Source of the DNA: Stromatinia cepivora
Taxonomy: Eukaryota; Ascomycota; Leotiomycetes; Helotiales; Sclerotiniaceae
NCBI GenBank assembly: GCA_014898415.1
Contig: RCTD01000033.1
Coordinates: 124,001-188,000 of the forward strand
Reading direction: 5' to 3'
Length of the DNA: 64,000 nt
Shown here: one piece after another, positions 1 to 11,662 of the stretch
Numbering within the stretch: position 1 is the first letter of the stretch
How the letters are laid out: each line of letters starts with the position of its first letter
The notes under the pieces: generated by a model
Database searches by the model: none
The model's input: the letters and a program-made list of their open reading frames with translations, nothing else
Told to the model about the DNA's origin: nothing
Made by a program: the position numbers and the translations under genes

Positions 1-109
1 AATTATTATTATACAATTGGATCTTATAATTTGTTAACTTTTGATATAGGAAGTAATAGTATTATTAACTATATAGGTTGAATTAAGGATCTATAATTCT
101 AGTAAGAAT

Positions 110-176
110 AGAATTGAGATTATCCCCAAATATGGTTTGTGCACCATTGTGATCACGTGACCTCAATTCTAATCCT
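110..176. repeat. Possible transposon end with AGAATTGAG/CTCAATTCT inverted repeat
   Basis: AGAATTGAG and CTCAATTCT face each other about 50 bp apart and enclose a stretch that keeps CACGTG and other CpA/TpG sites, unlike the RIP-mutated DNA around it. It may be the left terminus of the mariner remnant that follows or a small separate insertion. No target duplication could be fixed. Confidence 0.3.
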
Positions 177-189
177 ATGATGGCCTCAT

Positions 190-1010
190 TTCCAATATAT
201 TCAATATATATTTTATAATTTGTTATAATATCATTCCAAAAATCTTATTTAAATATAATATAAAGAATTGGAAATGTAGATGTTATTCATTTTTAATTCT
301 AAAGTATATTATAGTTCGATTTAAATGATATTTGAAATAATAAGATTTTATAATAAAAAAATAAGATATAATTATATAAAATAATAAATGCTTTATAAAA
401 TAAGAAAAAGAAAAAAGGATTAATAATACTTTTATACTTTTGAACAAAAATGATAATCAGAAATAATTCAAATTTATAAATATATTAAGAATATAAAGAT
501 TATAATATAAATATACTTTTGGGATTTTGAAAAAAGCAACCTTTATATTACAGATAGAAATTTTGAATCAAAGAAATATAGATATTCTATCAATTCATAT
601 TTGGAAATCTTGGAAACCAAATTAGCTTTCATTTTCGAAGAATTGAACTCTGAATATCAATTTATACAAAATAATACTTTTATTTATTGAATTTATAAAA
701 TTAAGAATTAATTTAATATTTACAATATTATAAAATTAAATAATTGATCTCTATATTCCCCCGATTTGAATCCTATTGAACATATTTGATAACATTTAAA
801 AATCAAGATCTTTGAAATATTTTTAAAATATTTCAACAAATAAATCAAAATCGGAATATACAAAACAACAATTTGAATTATACCTTCAAATAATATAGAA
901 TACATTGAATGAAGAATTATTTTTAAAATTAATTGAAAATATATCTTCTAAAATTGAAACATATATCGAAACAAAGAATTAATATACAAAATATTAAACG
1001 ATCAAATTAT
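190..1010 (+). pseudogene. RIP-degraded Tc1/mariner transposase remnant (DDE_3 type)
   Basis: In the plus frame around 748-800 the residues YSPDLNPIEHI are followed by two stop codons where this family normally has WxH, then HLKIKIFEIF. This is the C-terminal hallmark of Tc1/mariner transposases. About 30 codons upstream QFIQNNT stands where the family has a second catalytic Asp (DN.P.H), so the Asp appears changed to Asn by a G-to-A transition. The stops are TGA/TAA at Trp positions, as RIP produces. Both ends are uncertain: I see no clear terminal inverted repeats. The protein is certainly dead and no start codon can be assigned. Confidence 0.6.
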
Positions 1011-1019
1011 TATTCATTA

Positions 1020-1690
1020 AATTAATTCTATATAAAAAAGATACCCTACTTAAATACATTTATTTTGATTATTAATTCAAATCAATTGATCAATTATTCA
1101 TAAAATTATATATAATTTAATAAAGATTATAATGTTTTTGAAAGTTATATAAAATAATAAACGAGAACTTTTACGAACCGACTGTATAATGTGAATGAGG
1201 TAGGTCGAGATACGTGTATCCCGATAGTACGCTGTGAGAGAGAATGAGAATTGGAATTGATTAGATTAGATTATATTATAAAGGCTTCAAATAGTAGAAT
1301 TAATAGAATAAATAATGATTTAAGTTATATAATTGATATATTAAAAGATTAATGGAAAACAATTAATTATTCAAGGAAAAAGGAAGCAGAACTTTTTTTT
1401 ATATTTAACTCTAAAGAGTTATATGATTATATGATTACGGATTAACTACGTATTAAGTCTTGATATCCCAACTCTCTTATAATAATTGTGATTCCATAAA
1501 CTTATGATATCTAGTCATTTGACTTACGGCTATTGGCAAAACCCAAAAATAACACATGTGATTTTAGAATAGTACTTAAATGACCTTGTCATTTGGCAAT
1601 AAACACTCCTACCAGAATCCATAACTACTCCGCTATCATCACCACAAAGTAGCGTTTGGAAAAACATAATTATATAAAGCGTAATAACGT
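1020..1690. other. No gene seen; mixed-composition spacer
   Basis: AT-rich DNA with a less mutated patch at about 1165-1260 and near-normal composition from about 1440. No ORF resembles a protein. The 1165-1260 patch could be a fragment of an LTR or transposon end, but no partner was found in the window. Confidence 0.5.
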
Positions 1691-1700
1691 AGCTCGCTTA

Positions 1701-2484
1701 AATCAATTACCCCACATATGGGCCACTCCTTATAGATCACCTTTTTACATCAAAAATCATAATTTTCATCTATTAATAATTTTACAATGAATCGCTATAA
1801 TTGATTGAAATTTAAAATATAGATTCTTTATATAGATATCAATTAATTCTGAAAATTTTATAATTTTCAATTTTGTTTTCATTGAAATTTTCAAGATTAA
1901 AATTTCGATTTTAATTTATATATAATTTTATATACAAATTAAAAAATATCAAAATTTTGAATAACTTTTCAACAAAAATAGTTAAAAATAAATTCTTAAT
2001 TTTTTGGAAATTCTTAAATCGAACTCTATAAGATGAATCAAATCCTGGAATTTTAGAATTTATAAATAAGATTTTAATTATATTTTTAGATTTTACAGAG
2101 ATTAAAAACCATAAAAATTTTAATAAAAGATTTTCTATAAACTATAAGATTTTCTAGATTTTTAAATCTTTAAATATCTTAGAAAAATTAATAATTTATT
2201 TTTAATTATTTTTGTTGAAAAGTTATTCAAGATTTTTATGTTTTTTTAATTTGTATATAAATCGTATACAAATTAAAATTCGAAAATTCAATCTTAAATA
2301 TCTCGAAAAAAAATACGAAAAATCTGAAATCTTCAGAATTTTTTATTATATAAATAATAAATCTATATTCAAGATTTTAGAAAATTATATCCATAAATAA
2401 GAAAATTAAAAATTTTGATTTTTATGATTTTGATATGAAAAAGTAGCTCACAAAAGGAGTGGCTCATATATAGGGTAGTTGATT
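1701..2484. mobile_element. Fold-back (long inverted repeat) element related to the pogo-like family
   Basis: The ends read AATCAATTACCCCA and its complement TAGGGTAGTTGATT, both flanked by TA (1699-1700 and 2485-2486), so the target duplication is TA. The terminal motif ACCCCA...GGCCAC is shared with the pogo-like elements at 2787 and 8881. The inside is a long imperfect palindrome: the left arm (about 1701-2035) is mirrored by the right arm (about 2150-2484), including the patch with ACTTTTCAACAAAAATA and its complement. There is no coding capacity; an ORF at 2212-2400 lies wholly within the right arm. It is best read as a non-autonomous element mobilised by a pogo-type transposase. Confidence 0.75.
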
Positions 2485-2613
2485 TATATTTCGCAACAAT
2501 ACAAGCTTATAATTATGATTATTGTATATATTTTTGAAAACTATTTCGGAAATGAACTATTAGACCTATTGTCGATCGAGAAGAGTATAAATTATCTGTA
2601 TTAACAATCTGGG

Positions 2614-2786
2614 ATACTTCGAATTCAATTTTAATGAAGAGAAATTGTGTATATTAAAATGAATTTTCTGAATACCCTCAAAAAATCTATATATATTGAT
2701 TGCAATACTTCGAATTCAATTTTAATGAAGAGAAATTGTGTATATTAAAATGAATTTTCTGAATACCTTCAAAAAATCTATATATA
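2614..2786. repeat. 91-bp tandem duplication, second unit split by a transposon
   Basis: Unit 1 is 2614-2704 and unit 2 begins at 2705, nearly identical (one C/T difference in ATACCCTC/ATACCTTC). Unit 2 stops after CTATATATA at 2786. Its missing tail TTGATTGCAA reappears at 4626, just after the pogo element, so the element landed on a TA inside the second unit. Confidence 0.85.
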
Positions 2787-4623
2787 AGTCTAATACCCCA
2801 CTTTCGGGCCACCCCCTCTTTTGGGCCACCTTAAAAAACCACTCCATTTTAAGCAATCTCCCTTATTAAATCTTTAATAATTCAACAACTATTAAATCAA
2901 TCGATCTGAAATTTGAACATATTATTATTTATAATATAACGAATACTTATACTGAAAATGATATTATTATAGCCCTTAATACAATTACAAATGAGTTGGC
3001 TATATATCGGGCCAATTCGGAATATAATGTTCCCCGTATTACACTTCAAAATCGAATAAATGATTATTTATCTCATAGAAATAATATACAAAATATACAA
3101 AAGATAATTTTGATTCAAAAGAAAGCATTAATAGATTAAATATTAATATAAAAATCATTAGATATTAATCCTATTCATCGATAAATAAGGGAAATAGATG
3201 AAAACCTCCTCGAAATAAAAGGAGATGATTCTTCATTTGGAAAATGATGGATATAGAATTTTTTGAAAAAGAATCCTGAAATTAAAACCAAAAGATAATA
3301 TTGAATCGATTTTATATATGTTTTAAATACTACTAATGAAATTATTAGCAAATGATTTGAAAAGCTCAATTTGCTCTCGATTAAATATATTAAGCCTGAA
3401 AACCAATGGAATATAAATGAAATTGATATTATAGAAAATCAGGGTTTAAATGACTTAATAATAGGAAATTCAGAACATCGTTTTATTCAAAAAAAACAAT
3501 CTGATTTAAGAGTTTGGATATCTTTTATTAAATATATTTCGGCAATAGAGCGGGTATTCAAATTATTCGTTATTTTCAAAGGAAAATATATACAATAATA
3601 ATGGTTTCCTATAAATCTTATTTTATATAAGGAATGAAAATTTATTGCCACAAATAATGAATGAACGATAGATGCTATAAGATTTGAATAATTGAAAACA
3701 ATCTTTATTTTTTAAATTACCCCTTCTCGATTTAAAGAAACTAAATTATTTATATTAGATGATCATAGAAGTTATGAAATCATTAAGTTTATATTTGAAT
3801 ATTTCAAAAATAATATTCATCTTCTATTTCTACTATCACATATATTATATATACCATAACCATTAGATTTATCAGTATTCTCATCTTTCAAAAATACTTA
3901 TAAACATTATCTCAACAAATTGGGTTTTTTATTAGATTCTTTAATAACTAAGAAGTATAACTTTTTTATTTATTATCAAAAAGTTAAAATAAAGAGTTTG
4001 ATAATTTATAATATCAAATCTGAATAAAAGGCTTTTGATTTATGATCTTAAAATTGTATTAAATCTTTTATAAATCTTTTATTGTTTGAGAATAATAACA
4101 ATAAAATTCTAAATCAAAATCCTGTTTTAAATAATGATTTTCAATATCAATGGAATATAGAATCATCTTTTATTCTATAGAAAACCCTTTAAAAAGCATT
4201 AAATCTTCGAAAATATATATATATAATGACTCAAAAAAAAAAGACCGATTTTCCAATTTGTTGATTATTATTTCGTAAGATCATAAAAGGTTTTGATACT
4301 AAGGATTATAAACTTATATAATTAAAATATCGAATAAAACAATTGGAATATAAATTAAAGTAAATTATACTTAAAAAAAGATGAATAATAAAAACTAATC
4401 TGAATTCGAAATTTGTAGAGATTAAAGTTATTCAGGGAGCGCAAATTGAAATTAGGAATCGTAAAATTGAAGAGGATGATTCTAATAATGATTATAAAAT
4501 AGACATTATAGGGGATTTTATTGAAGTAGAGTAGTTATTGAATTATTAAAGTTTAAAATTTATATAATGATATTTTTGAGGTGGTTTAAAACAGGGGGTG
4601 GCCCGAAAGTGGGGTATTAGACT
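2787..4623 (+). mobile_element. Pogo/Fot1-like DNA transposon, copy 1, RIP-inactivated
   Basis: The element is 1837 bp with terminal inverted repeats beginning AGTCTAATACCCCACTTTC and a TA target duplication (2785-2786, 4624-4625). Plus-strand frames hold a decayed transposase. A psq-type helix-turn-helix lies near 2965-3100 (TITNELAIYR, then LQNRIN.YLSHRN), a CENP-B-like part near 3160-3370, and a DDE_1 catalytic part from about 3371 (IIGNSEHRFIQKKQ, then FKGKYIQ, then LFILDDHRS). The first catalytic Asp of the usual NMDETG is Asn in this copy (NINEID), and many TGA/TAA/TAG stops replace Trp and Gln codons. The length and domain order fit a full-length element of this family that RIP has killed. 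Confidence 0.85.
3371..3598 (+). pseudogene. Longest open segment of the pogo transposase DDE_1 domain
   Basis: This 75-codon open stretch covers the start of the DDE_1 domain in copy 1. The family's NMDETG has become NINEID, so the first catalytic residue is lost. It is followed by QGLNDLIIG, RVWISFIKYISA and FKGKYIQ before stops resume. The second catalytic segment, LFILDD, lies further on at about 3745. It is a fragment of one dead gene and not a separate protein. Confidence 0.7.
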
Positions 4624-4625
4624 TA

Positions 4626-5342
4626 TTGATTGCAATTAGTCAGCTTCTTACTATAAAATAAAGTGAATAATGCGGCTAGATGTGATTACGTTCTACGAAT
4701 GCCCTACTTTACGTAAAACGCCAACCTTACGATGAAGTTCACTTAATGAGATTAATGTACAACGAGGCTGATGTGGAGTCATCAAGGCACTGTCGCCATT
4801 GAAGTGAATGCTTACATACGAGTTGAGGGTAGTGAATACCAGTATTAATATATTGTACCATTGAATATACATCATCCATCTCTTAGACTAGTATAATTGA
4901 ATGATCGTACACCGGCGCCCCATGCCATACTGTCTGATATACAAGATTAGCGTATAAGTCATTATTGCTACACATCAATGGAAGTGAATACTAGTCTTAA
5001 TATATCATCCATGACATCATACCACCTCATTGATGCTCCTAGAACTTAGCGATTGGGTATAAAAACTTCAGCGTACGGTATAGAGTACGGTACGGTGAGA
5101 GTTTGTGCTGCTAGTGGGCGAGTGAGCTAGAGACGTTTTCCATGCCTCCATCATCCTGAATCCTTTCCCTTAAAAAGATCTCTCCCTGCAACGATTCTTC
5201 CAATGTCAAATTCATCATCTAACTCGCAAAAACACCAAAGATACTGCACAGATAAAACTTCAAAATAAAGACAAGTTAACTTTGCATTTCAATATCTTTT
5301 ACTCTAGTCCATCTCGGCATTCTGCGTATTTCTAGAGGAAAC
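4626..5342. promoter_or_regulatory. Upstream region of the 5343 gene with TATA-like box
   Basis: Composition returns to normal right after the transposon. GGGTATAAAAACTT at about 5055-5068 is a TATA-like box some 280 bp before the start codon, followed by CT-rich and CAA-rich leader sequence. No convincing gene is present; the minus ORF at 4693-4875 has no recognisable features. Confidence 0.35.
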
Positions 5343-6978
5343 ATGACAGGAAGTCCTAAGCCCTTGAATCACATGCTAACTCTCGAACCTTATATTCAAC
5401 CCTTTACCCAACAAGACCTCGACGAGGCACGCAGTTTATATCCCGAGGAGAAACTCGCATCGAGAGCTCTGGAGAGGTTTGCGCAAGGAAACTGGGATAA
5501 ACATGGAGATAAGTTCTTTTGGAAAGATAACGAAAGATATATTTGTGGTCCTGGTATGTTTTTCCAATGCCAACTTTGATCTTAATTGTGAAACTGCTGC
5601 TTACCACATTGCTTTAGACATTGCCTACCATGATACGAAGCTTCCTAACTACGAGGAAGAATGGTGGGGGAAAGATTGCTATATTGTCGCAACAGATGAC
5701 CGCCGACCTCTACCCTACGTCGATGGACCTAAACATAACTCAAGTCTGGTCGCACATAAGAGTGAAAAGCAATGGATGTTACCCAGAACTCATCCGCATC
5801 ACTTATTGAACTTCCCTCAAGGTGCGATAATCCTCAATCTTTGATAACTTTAAATACTGATCGTTCTGCTGACAGAAATCCTCGATATAATCTTTGACTT
5901 CACATTAGTCATCAAAGATCATACTATTACACCGGATGTCACTTCAAGCAACAGCGCAAGGTCATATAAGGTATCACATTCATACACACTAGATGGCAAG
6001 AGATATACCCCACCTAGGTGCTATACCCAGCAAGAATTAGGCGATCAACTTCCCCTAAGCACCATTATCACCGAGAAACATTATGACACAGAAGGTATCT
6101 ACTTCATGCTTCGTAAAGTTTATCGACCGATAATCGATGCGACAATTCTTCGAGTCTGCAAGAGTATTAGGGCTCAAGCGACGAAGATGTTGTATGGAGA
6201 AAACGTGTTCCAGTTCTCAATGACGCACACTGGCAAAAATAGCTTTCCAGGTTTTTTGAGCTGTGGTGGACTATATATGGGGTTTCCTACCCGGAAATTG
6301 GACGCTCGATACAGAAGCTACCGCCAGTTTCGGGTGGGTTCACCATATCCATACGCCCAAAGTGCCATCCAAGGGATCGAAAACCAGGTGCCGATGTTTG
6401 GCCTCGAAGATCACATCTATCACGATCACTTCGCACGATTTTTACGCGCAATTGGTCCAGCCAAAGCTGCCATGATTACAAAATTGCATTTTCGGGGTAA
6501 ACTTATGATACATGAATGCCCTGACACGTGCGATGCTAATTGCGAAGAAGATTTGATCGAGAGCCTTGTTTTTTATATCCCATTGATCAATAAGTTTTGT
6601 ACTTCTTTACACACGCTTATAATTGATGTTGGAGATGATCAGCAGTATTTAAGGGCCCATTCAGACATAACTCCGGAAGAAAGGGATTTCAAAGCCTTTG
6701 GGCGATTCAACGAACTGGATAAATATTTCAAAAGCCTTGAAACGGTTCGAAATCTTGAAGTCTATCATTTGAAGTATGATGGTCCTAATAGGAGCGGCGA
6801 TTCGGTGGACAGGGAGGACTATGATTGGTCTGAACTTCGCCGTGAAAAGCTAATGATTGCTGAAAAGATAATCGCGTGGATCAAAAAGAGAGCCGATGGG
6901 TGGTTACACGAAGAGATTGAAATGCAAAAGGCTGCGAATAGCACGGGAGATATGACCATCAGCCACCAAGAAGGTTGA
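5343..6978 (+). CDS. Hypothetical protein of a lineage-specific family with 2EXR/F-box-like middle motif (intact paralogue)
   Basis: I assign three exons: 5343-5553, 5618-5821 and 5876-6978. The introns are 64 and 54 bp, GT..AG, and all phases agree, giving 505 aa. The N-terminal block has the motif EEKLASRALERFA (residues 35-47), then FWKD and RYIC. Near residue 136, across the second junction, it reads FPQEILDIIFDFTLV, which resembles the short LPxEIxxxI helix that opens fungal F-box/2EXR proteins. The C-terminal two thirds has LRVCKSI, MLYGENVFQF and YHDHFARFLRAIGPAKAA, a pattern common in large fungal families of unknown function. No signal peptide or membrane segment is seen. A paralogue at 8369-13633 keeps both blocks but is broken. 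Function is unknown; partner recognition by a 2EXR/F-box-like protein is inference only. Confidence 0.75.
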
Positions 6979-8368
6979 ATCCTACTGTGTTAGATGCTGG
7001 CCCAACAAAAATGCAGCCCATACATTCGGACTAGAACGAGAAAACCACATTGAGGTTGATGAGTGGTGAATTGGGGTAGGCTACCAGGTATTTCTTTGTG
7101 CATAGTTGTTGGGCATATGCAAGCAAAGAGATTCAACGAGGGTCGCAATTCGATAGAATTTTGAGAGACCCAGCTCCTAGCTCAGAAAGACTTCTGATCG
7201 AGGTGCTCGTAGTCAGTAGTGCGCTGCATAAATAGAGCTAATATTTATTAATTCAATGAAAAAAATGAACGAAGATATCCAAATGGTGTTTCTACAGACT
7301 GGTGATAAACAATGGCAAGTTGGCCTCCACATAATGACAACAATGTACCAATGAAAGTTCTTCTAAAAGAATATGTCATTCGATCATGGATTCATGGTAT
7401 CTGATAGTCTGCACTAGCATACTGGCTCCGAGTCTTCAATATTGGAAAAGATATAGAAGTTTGAGGATGAGATGATTATTTACATAAACTTTTTCTATCA
7501 AATAAGACATAATTTTCCAATGACATCATCTCATATGAATCCGATTTTTCGGACAAACTAATCCATCAAAAAATCTAGAACTCAGAATTTCCTTGGACCG
7601 CATTGTGATCTATCCTCATACTATATACTGATGGTCTGAGAATAAGCGGAACCTAAGCGAAAGAGAAGCTTGAAGTTCCAAGTGGGATGGAGGAAGAGAT
7701 GACGGAGGAAAAGTAGTAACTGTCGAAAAGATGGAGTAGTATCAATTAGATCTTCAGAATGTGCATACTAGACGTCTATCATAGCGCCCATGGCCTTGGT
7801 CCTCTTATACTTTAGTCCTTTTCTGTATCTCTCCTCTCCCCTCTTTCCTTCTAAGTATGTGTTGTGTCAGTACCACACTTGCAGCTACTCGAAATATCCC
7901 GATAAAAGCAACAAGATTGATAGTGGGCTCTTGAGCTCTGTTACTGTGTAAGACTTGGTTCTGTCTTAGGTCATAAATGATTAGTCTCGCATTGCACACC
8001 TGAAGGTGCGATGGTGCACACGATTCCCATCAACCATAATGGGCAAACATCCTGAGCCTTTAGATTCTGCAAATATCTAGCTTCACTATCTATATGTGGT
8101 ATATAGCCGAGTGAATCGAGATAATAGTGAATACCGAGAGTCTCATCAGAAGTGAGAAGTTTGCACGTGCCCCCTTTCCCATACTACCTCAGACGCTCAA
8201 CCCAAATCCAAACTCAACTTCGTTTTCTTCAACAACAAACTCACCATCAAATACACAAACCAAGATGACTTCAATAGCTTCAATGAATTAATAAAACTTC
8301 TTTCTCCATTGCTCTCTATCTGCATCCCATACCTTCCTCATCCTCAATTCCCCATTCACAAAATCAAG
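6979..8368. other. Intergenic region, no gene recognised
   Basis: About 1.4 kb of ordinary composition between the two paralogues. It would hold the 3' end of the first gene and the promoter of the second. The short ORFs here (for example minus 7805-7999) lack any recognisable domain. The CT- and CAA-rich leader at 8195-8340 looks like a 5' untranslated region. Confidence 0.5.
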
Positions 8369-9120
8369 ATGCCACCACGCTTTCCACCTCGCGTTCCACG
8401 CGAACACATCCACAATCTTCCCTCCATGACCCAAAAAGATCTCAACGCTGCACGAAAAGAGTTTCCCGAAGAGAAACTCGCATCCAGAGCTCTTGAGAAA
8501 TATGCCAGAGAACATTGGATTGAAGAACGCTATTTCTGGAAAGATGGGTTTCGTTATATTTGTGCTTCAGGTATGTTTACTTTCCACTGCGGCGGATGAT
8601 TGTTTGATGGCGTATTGTATTAATTTGTCTCTTTGCAGATATTGAATACTTCACTGCTGTTATTCCTAGATACGAAAGGAGATGTGGCGTTGCGCCCAAT
8701 AAAAGAACATATCATGTTGCAAAAGATATCCCGACGCTAGCTACAATCGATCGGCCAAAGAAGAAAGGACTTCGTGATTCGGTCAAACATCAAAGTGAAG
8801 ATGGTTGGTTTTTACCCAGGGAACATGAATTAGTCTTTGTTTATTCCCGTTAGATCATTTGACACTAACTACCTCGACTAAGTCAACTACCCCACTTTTC
8901 GGCCACCCCTCTTTTCAGCCACCTCAAAAAATCATATTGTTTTAAACAATTATTGAATCAATTGATCTGAAATTTTGAAATATCATTATTTATATCATAT
9001 CGAATAATTATATTGAAAATAATATAATTATAACTTTAAATGTAATTACAAATGGATTTTCAATATAGAAAATTGTTTTGAAATATAGAGTTCTATAAAA
9101 TACAATTCAAAATCGAATAG

Positions 9121-9270
9121 TGTCACGAGATACACGTGATCGCGTACGATCGGGCTAGTACGGTATTAAGCTCCGAGCCGATCATATATATAGCTTTGTA
9201 GTATATTCTTTTTAACTCTGTAGCTTTTAATTTTAAGATTGATTTCTAAACGCTTATTGGATTCGTTATA
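9121..9270 (+). repeat. 5' LTR of the small LTR element, copy 1
   Basis: 150 bp, starts TGTCACGAGA and ends TTCGTTATA (terminal CA mutated to TA). Compared with its partner LTR it carries T at many sites where the partner has C. Confidence 0.85.
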
Positions 9271-10645
9271 TTATTAAAAGCTCTTCCAGATAAGAAATGG
9301 AATAATATTTGTATATATTCATGTACATTCCGTTTGTTTTTGTTTAGGTATATATTTATGTTTTTTCGTTTGTATATGGATCTTCTTGATATTATTCGAA
9401 AATGTTGTTTTTTTTTTTATTCTTAATTTCTAAATTATAAATTACAATTCGATAAACCTCACGATTATAGAACTTCATGACGAAATGACTCATCAATAGA
9501 ATGAAATTTCGTTTCTATGCTTCCTGATTCTCGAATATATTTTTGTTGTTTATACTCCTTCTCGTCCGAAACCCTCTTTCCCTGATCCTGAAAAGTTCAG
9601 TGGTAGTTTTCAAAAGTTCGATACTTGGCTTCCTTCGATTCGAACGAAACTATAAGTAGACAACATTGCGATTGGCAACTTTACAGTTCAATTTTATTAT
9701 GTTTATCTTAATCTCGAATCTTATGTATAAGCTATAATACTACTTTAGCTTTCTTTTTTTGATTAAAACGTTCTTTTAGATTATGCGACGATTCTAAATC
9801 AATTTATATATGTTTACAACAATCCGAATAAAGTCCAAAAGATTGAAGACAAACTATTTATTTTCAAATAAGGAACCGATTCTCTATATACCTATATTAC
9901 AAAATTCGAAAGGACCCTTTACAAAGTCAAAGATCAGAATTGGCCCGATTCAAATAAAATCTCAACCTTTCGCAATAAACTCAATATTACTCTTAAAAAT
10001 CGTTTTTCTCAACAGCTTTCTCTTCCCCGCTCTTATCCCGATTTTGTTCAGATCATACAACAACTAACTGCTTGTATAGCGAATGGATTTCCTGCATCAT
10101 CCTATTCTAATGAACTTAGAGCCCCATATATATTGCAGAATCCATTCTACTCTCGGAACTATAATTCAATGAATATTAGCAATCTTAATATCATTAATAC
10201 CTTTAGCCCTTTTGATACCCAACCGGATAAACCCAATCGTACCTTGATTCTACTCTGTATACAAGTACTCGAGTTTTCCTCTTCTAAAAGAATTCTCTTG
10301 TGTAAACAAAATAAATATATACAATATAAAAGTAATTCTTATTAAATACAAATTTGTCCACTAAACCCATATCAAAGAATCTGAAATCGATAAAAGTTTG
10401 TTCCGATTATTACATTGATTATTGAGCCCGAAAACAATGATAATAAAGATCTAGGAGAAATGATCAATAACCGATATTTTGAAAATCGTTTGAAGAAGGT
10501 ATATAATATGGTGGATACATATTCGTTAGCTATAATACAATTCGCACATCAGGAATTTTTATCAAAAAAAGATTAGTGATCATTTTGTACTTAAATCATT
10601 CATTTAAAGTAAATTCGAGGCGAATTTTTCAGAAGGGGGGAATAG

Positions 10646-10795
10646 TATCACAAAATACACATGATCGTGTACGATCAGGCTAATACAATACTAAGCTCCA
10701 AGCCGATCATATATATAACTTCGTAACACACTCTCTTTAACTCTATAGCTTTTAATTCTAAGGTTGATCTCTAAACGCTCGTTGGGTTCGTTACA
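10646..10795 (+). repeat. 3' LTR of the small LTR element, copy 1
   Basis: 150 bp, starts TATCACAAAA (TG mutated to TA) and ends TTCGTTACA, followed by the target duplication AATAG. It carries A where the 5' LTR has G at about a dozen sites. Confidence 0.85.
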
Positions 10796-11593
10796 AATAG
10801 ATAGATTATTATTCCATCAAAAAGAAATTGAAAATATATAAAAGATAATTCTGATTCAAAAAAAACGATTAATAGATTGAATATTAATATAGGAATCTTT
10901 AGATATTAATCCAATTCATTATCAAATTCATAAAATTGATGAAAAACTTTTTGATATAAGAAAAGATGATTCTTTATTTGAAAAACAATAAATATAGAAT
11001 TTTTTGAAAAGGAATCCTGAAACTAGAATCAAAAGGTAATATCGAATCGATTCTGTATATATTTTAAATACTATTGATAAAATTATTAACAAATGATTTA
11101 GAAAGCTTGATTTGCTTTCGATTAAGTATATTAAAATCGAAAACCGATAGAATATAGATGAAACTGATATTATAGAAAATTAGAATTTAAATAGTCTAAT
11201 AATAAGAAGTTCAGAACATTGTTTTATTCAAAAAAAAAAAACAATCTGATTTGAGAATTTGAATATCTTTTATTAAATATATTTCAGTAATAAATCGAAT
11301 ACTCAAACCATTCATTATTTTCAAAGAAAAATATATACAATAATAATAATTTCCTACAAATCTTATTCTATATAAAAAATAGAAATTCACCATTACAAAT
11401 AATAAATAAACAATAAATACTACAAAATTTGAATAATTAAAAACAATCTTTATTCCTCAAATTATCCCTTTCCGATTTAAAAAAACTAGATTACTTATAT
11501 TAGATAATTATAAAAATTATAAAACCATTGAATTTATATTTAAATACTTCAAAAACAATATATATCTTCTATTTCTATTATTATATATATTAT

Positions 11594-11662
11594 TGTCACG
11601 GGAAATGATTACTATATCAACCCAATTAACCATTCATCAAGAGTGGCGTCACTTTTGTGACA
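11594..11662. mobile_element. 69-bp LTR-like insertion with TGTCAC...GTGACA ends
   Basis: It begins TGTCACGGGAAATG, ends CACTTTTGTGACA and is flanked by the 5-bp repeat ATTAT (11589-11593 and 11663-11667). Copy 1 of the pogo element lacks it at the corresponding place (about 3845). It keeps many CpA and TpG sites although the host element is saturated with TpA, so it arrived after the host was mutated or was too short to be mutated. It may be a solo LTR of a very small retroelement or a tiny inverted-repeat element. Confidence 0.65.

Larger units (their letters stand above)
9121..10795 (+). mobile_element. Small LTR retroelement (Gag-only, non-autonomous), copy 1
   Basis: The element is 1675 bp with 150-bp LTRs (9121-9270 and 10646-10795) and a 5-bp target duplication AATAG (9116-9120, 10796-10800). 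The LTR starts TGTCACGAGATACACG and ends TTCGTTAYA; a polypurine tract AGAAGGGGGG (10631-10640) precedes the 3' LTR. The interior decodes in the plus frame near 9590-9780 to a Gag-like stretch (EKFSGSFQKFDTWLPSIR, later VQFYYVYLNLES) with a few stops. There is no sign of protease, reverse transcriptase, RNase H or integrase. A second copy with different target duplication is at 42761-44437. It presumably depends on an autonomous relative. Confidence 0.85.
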
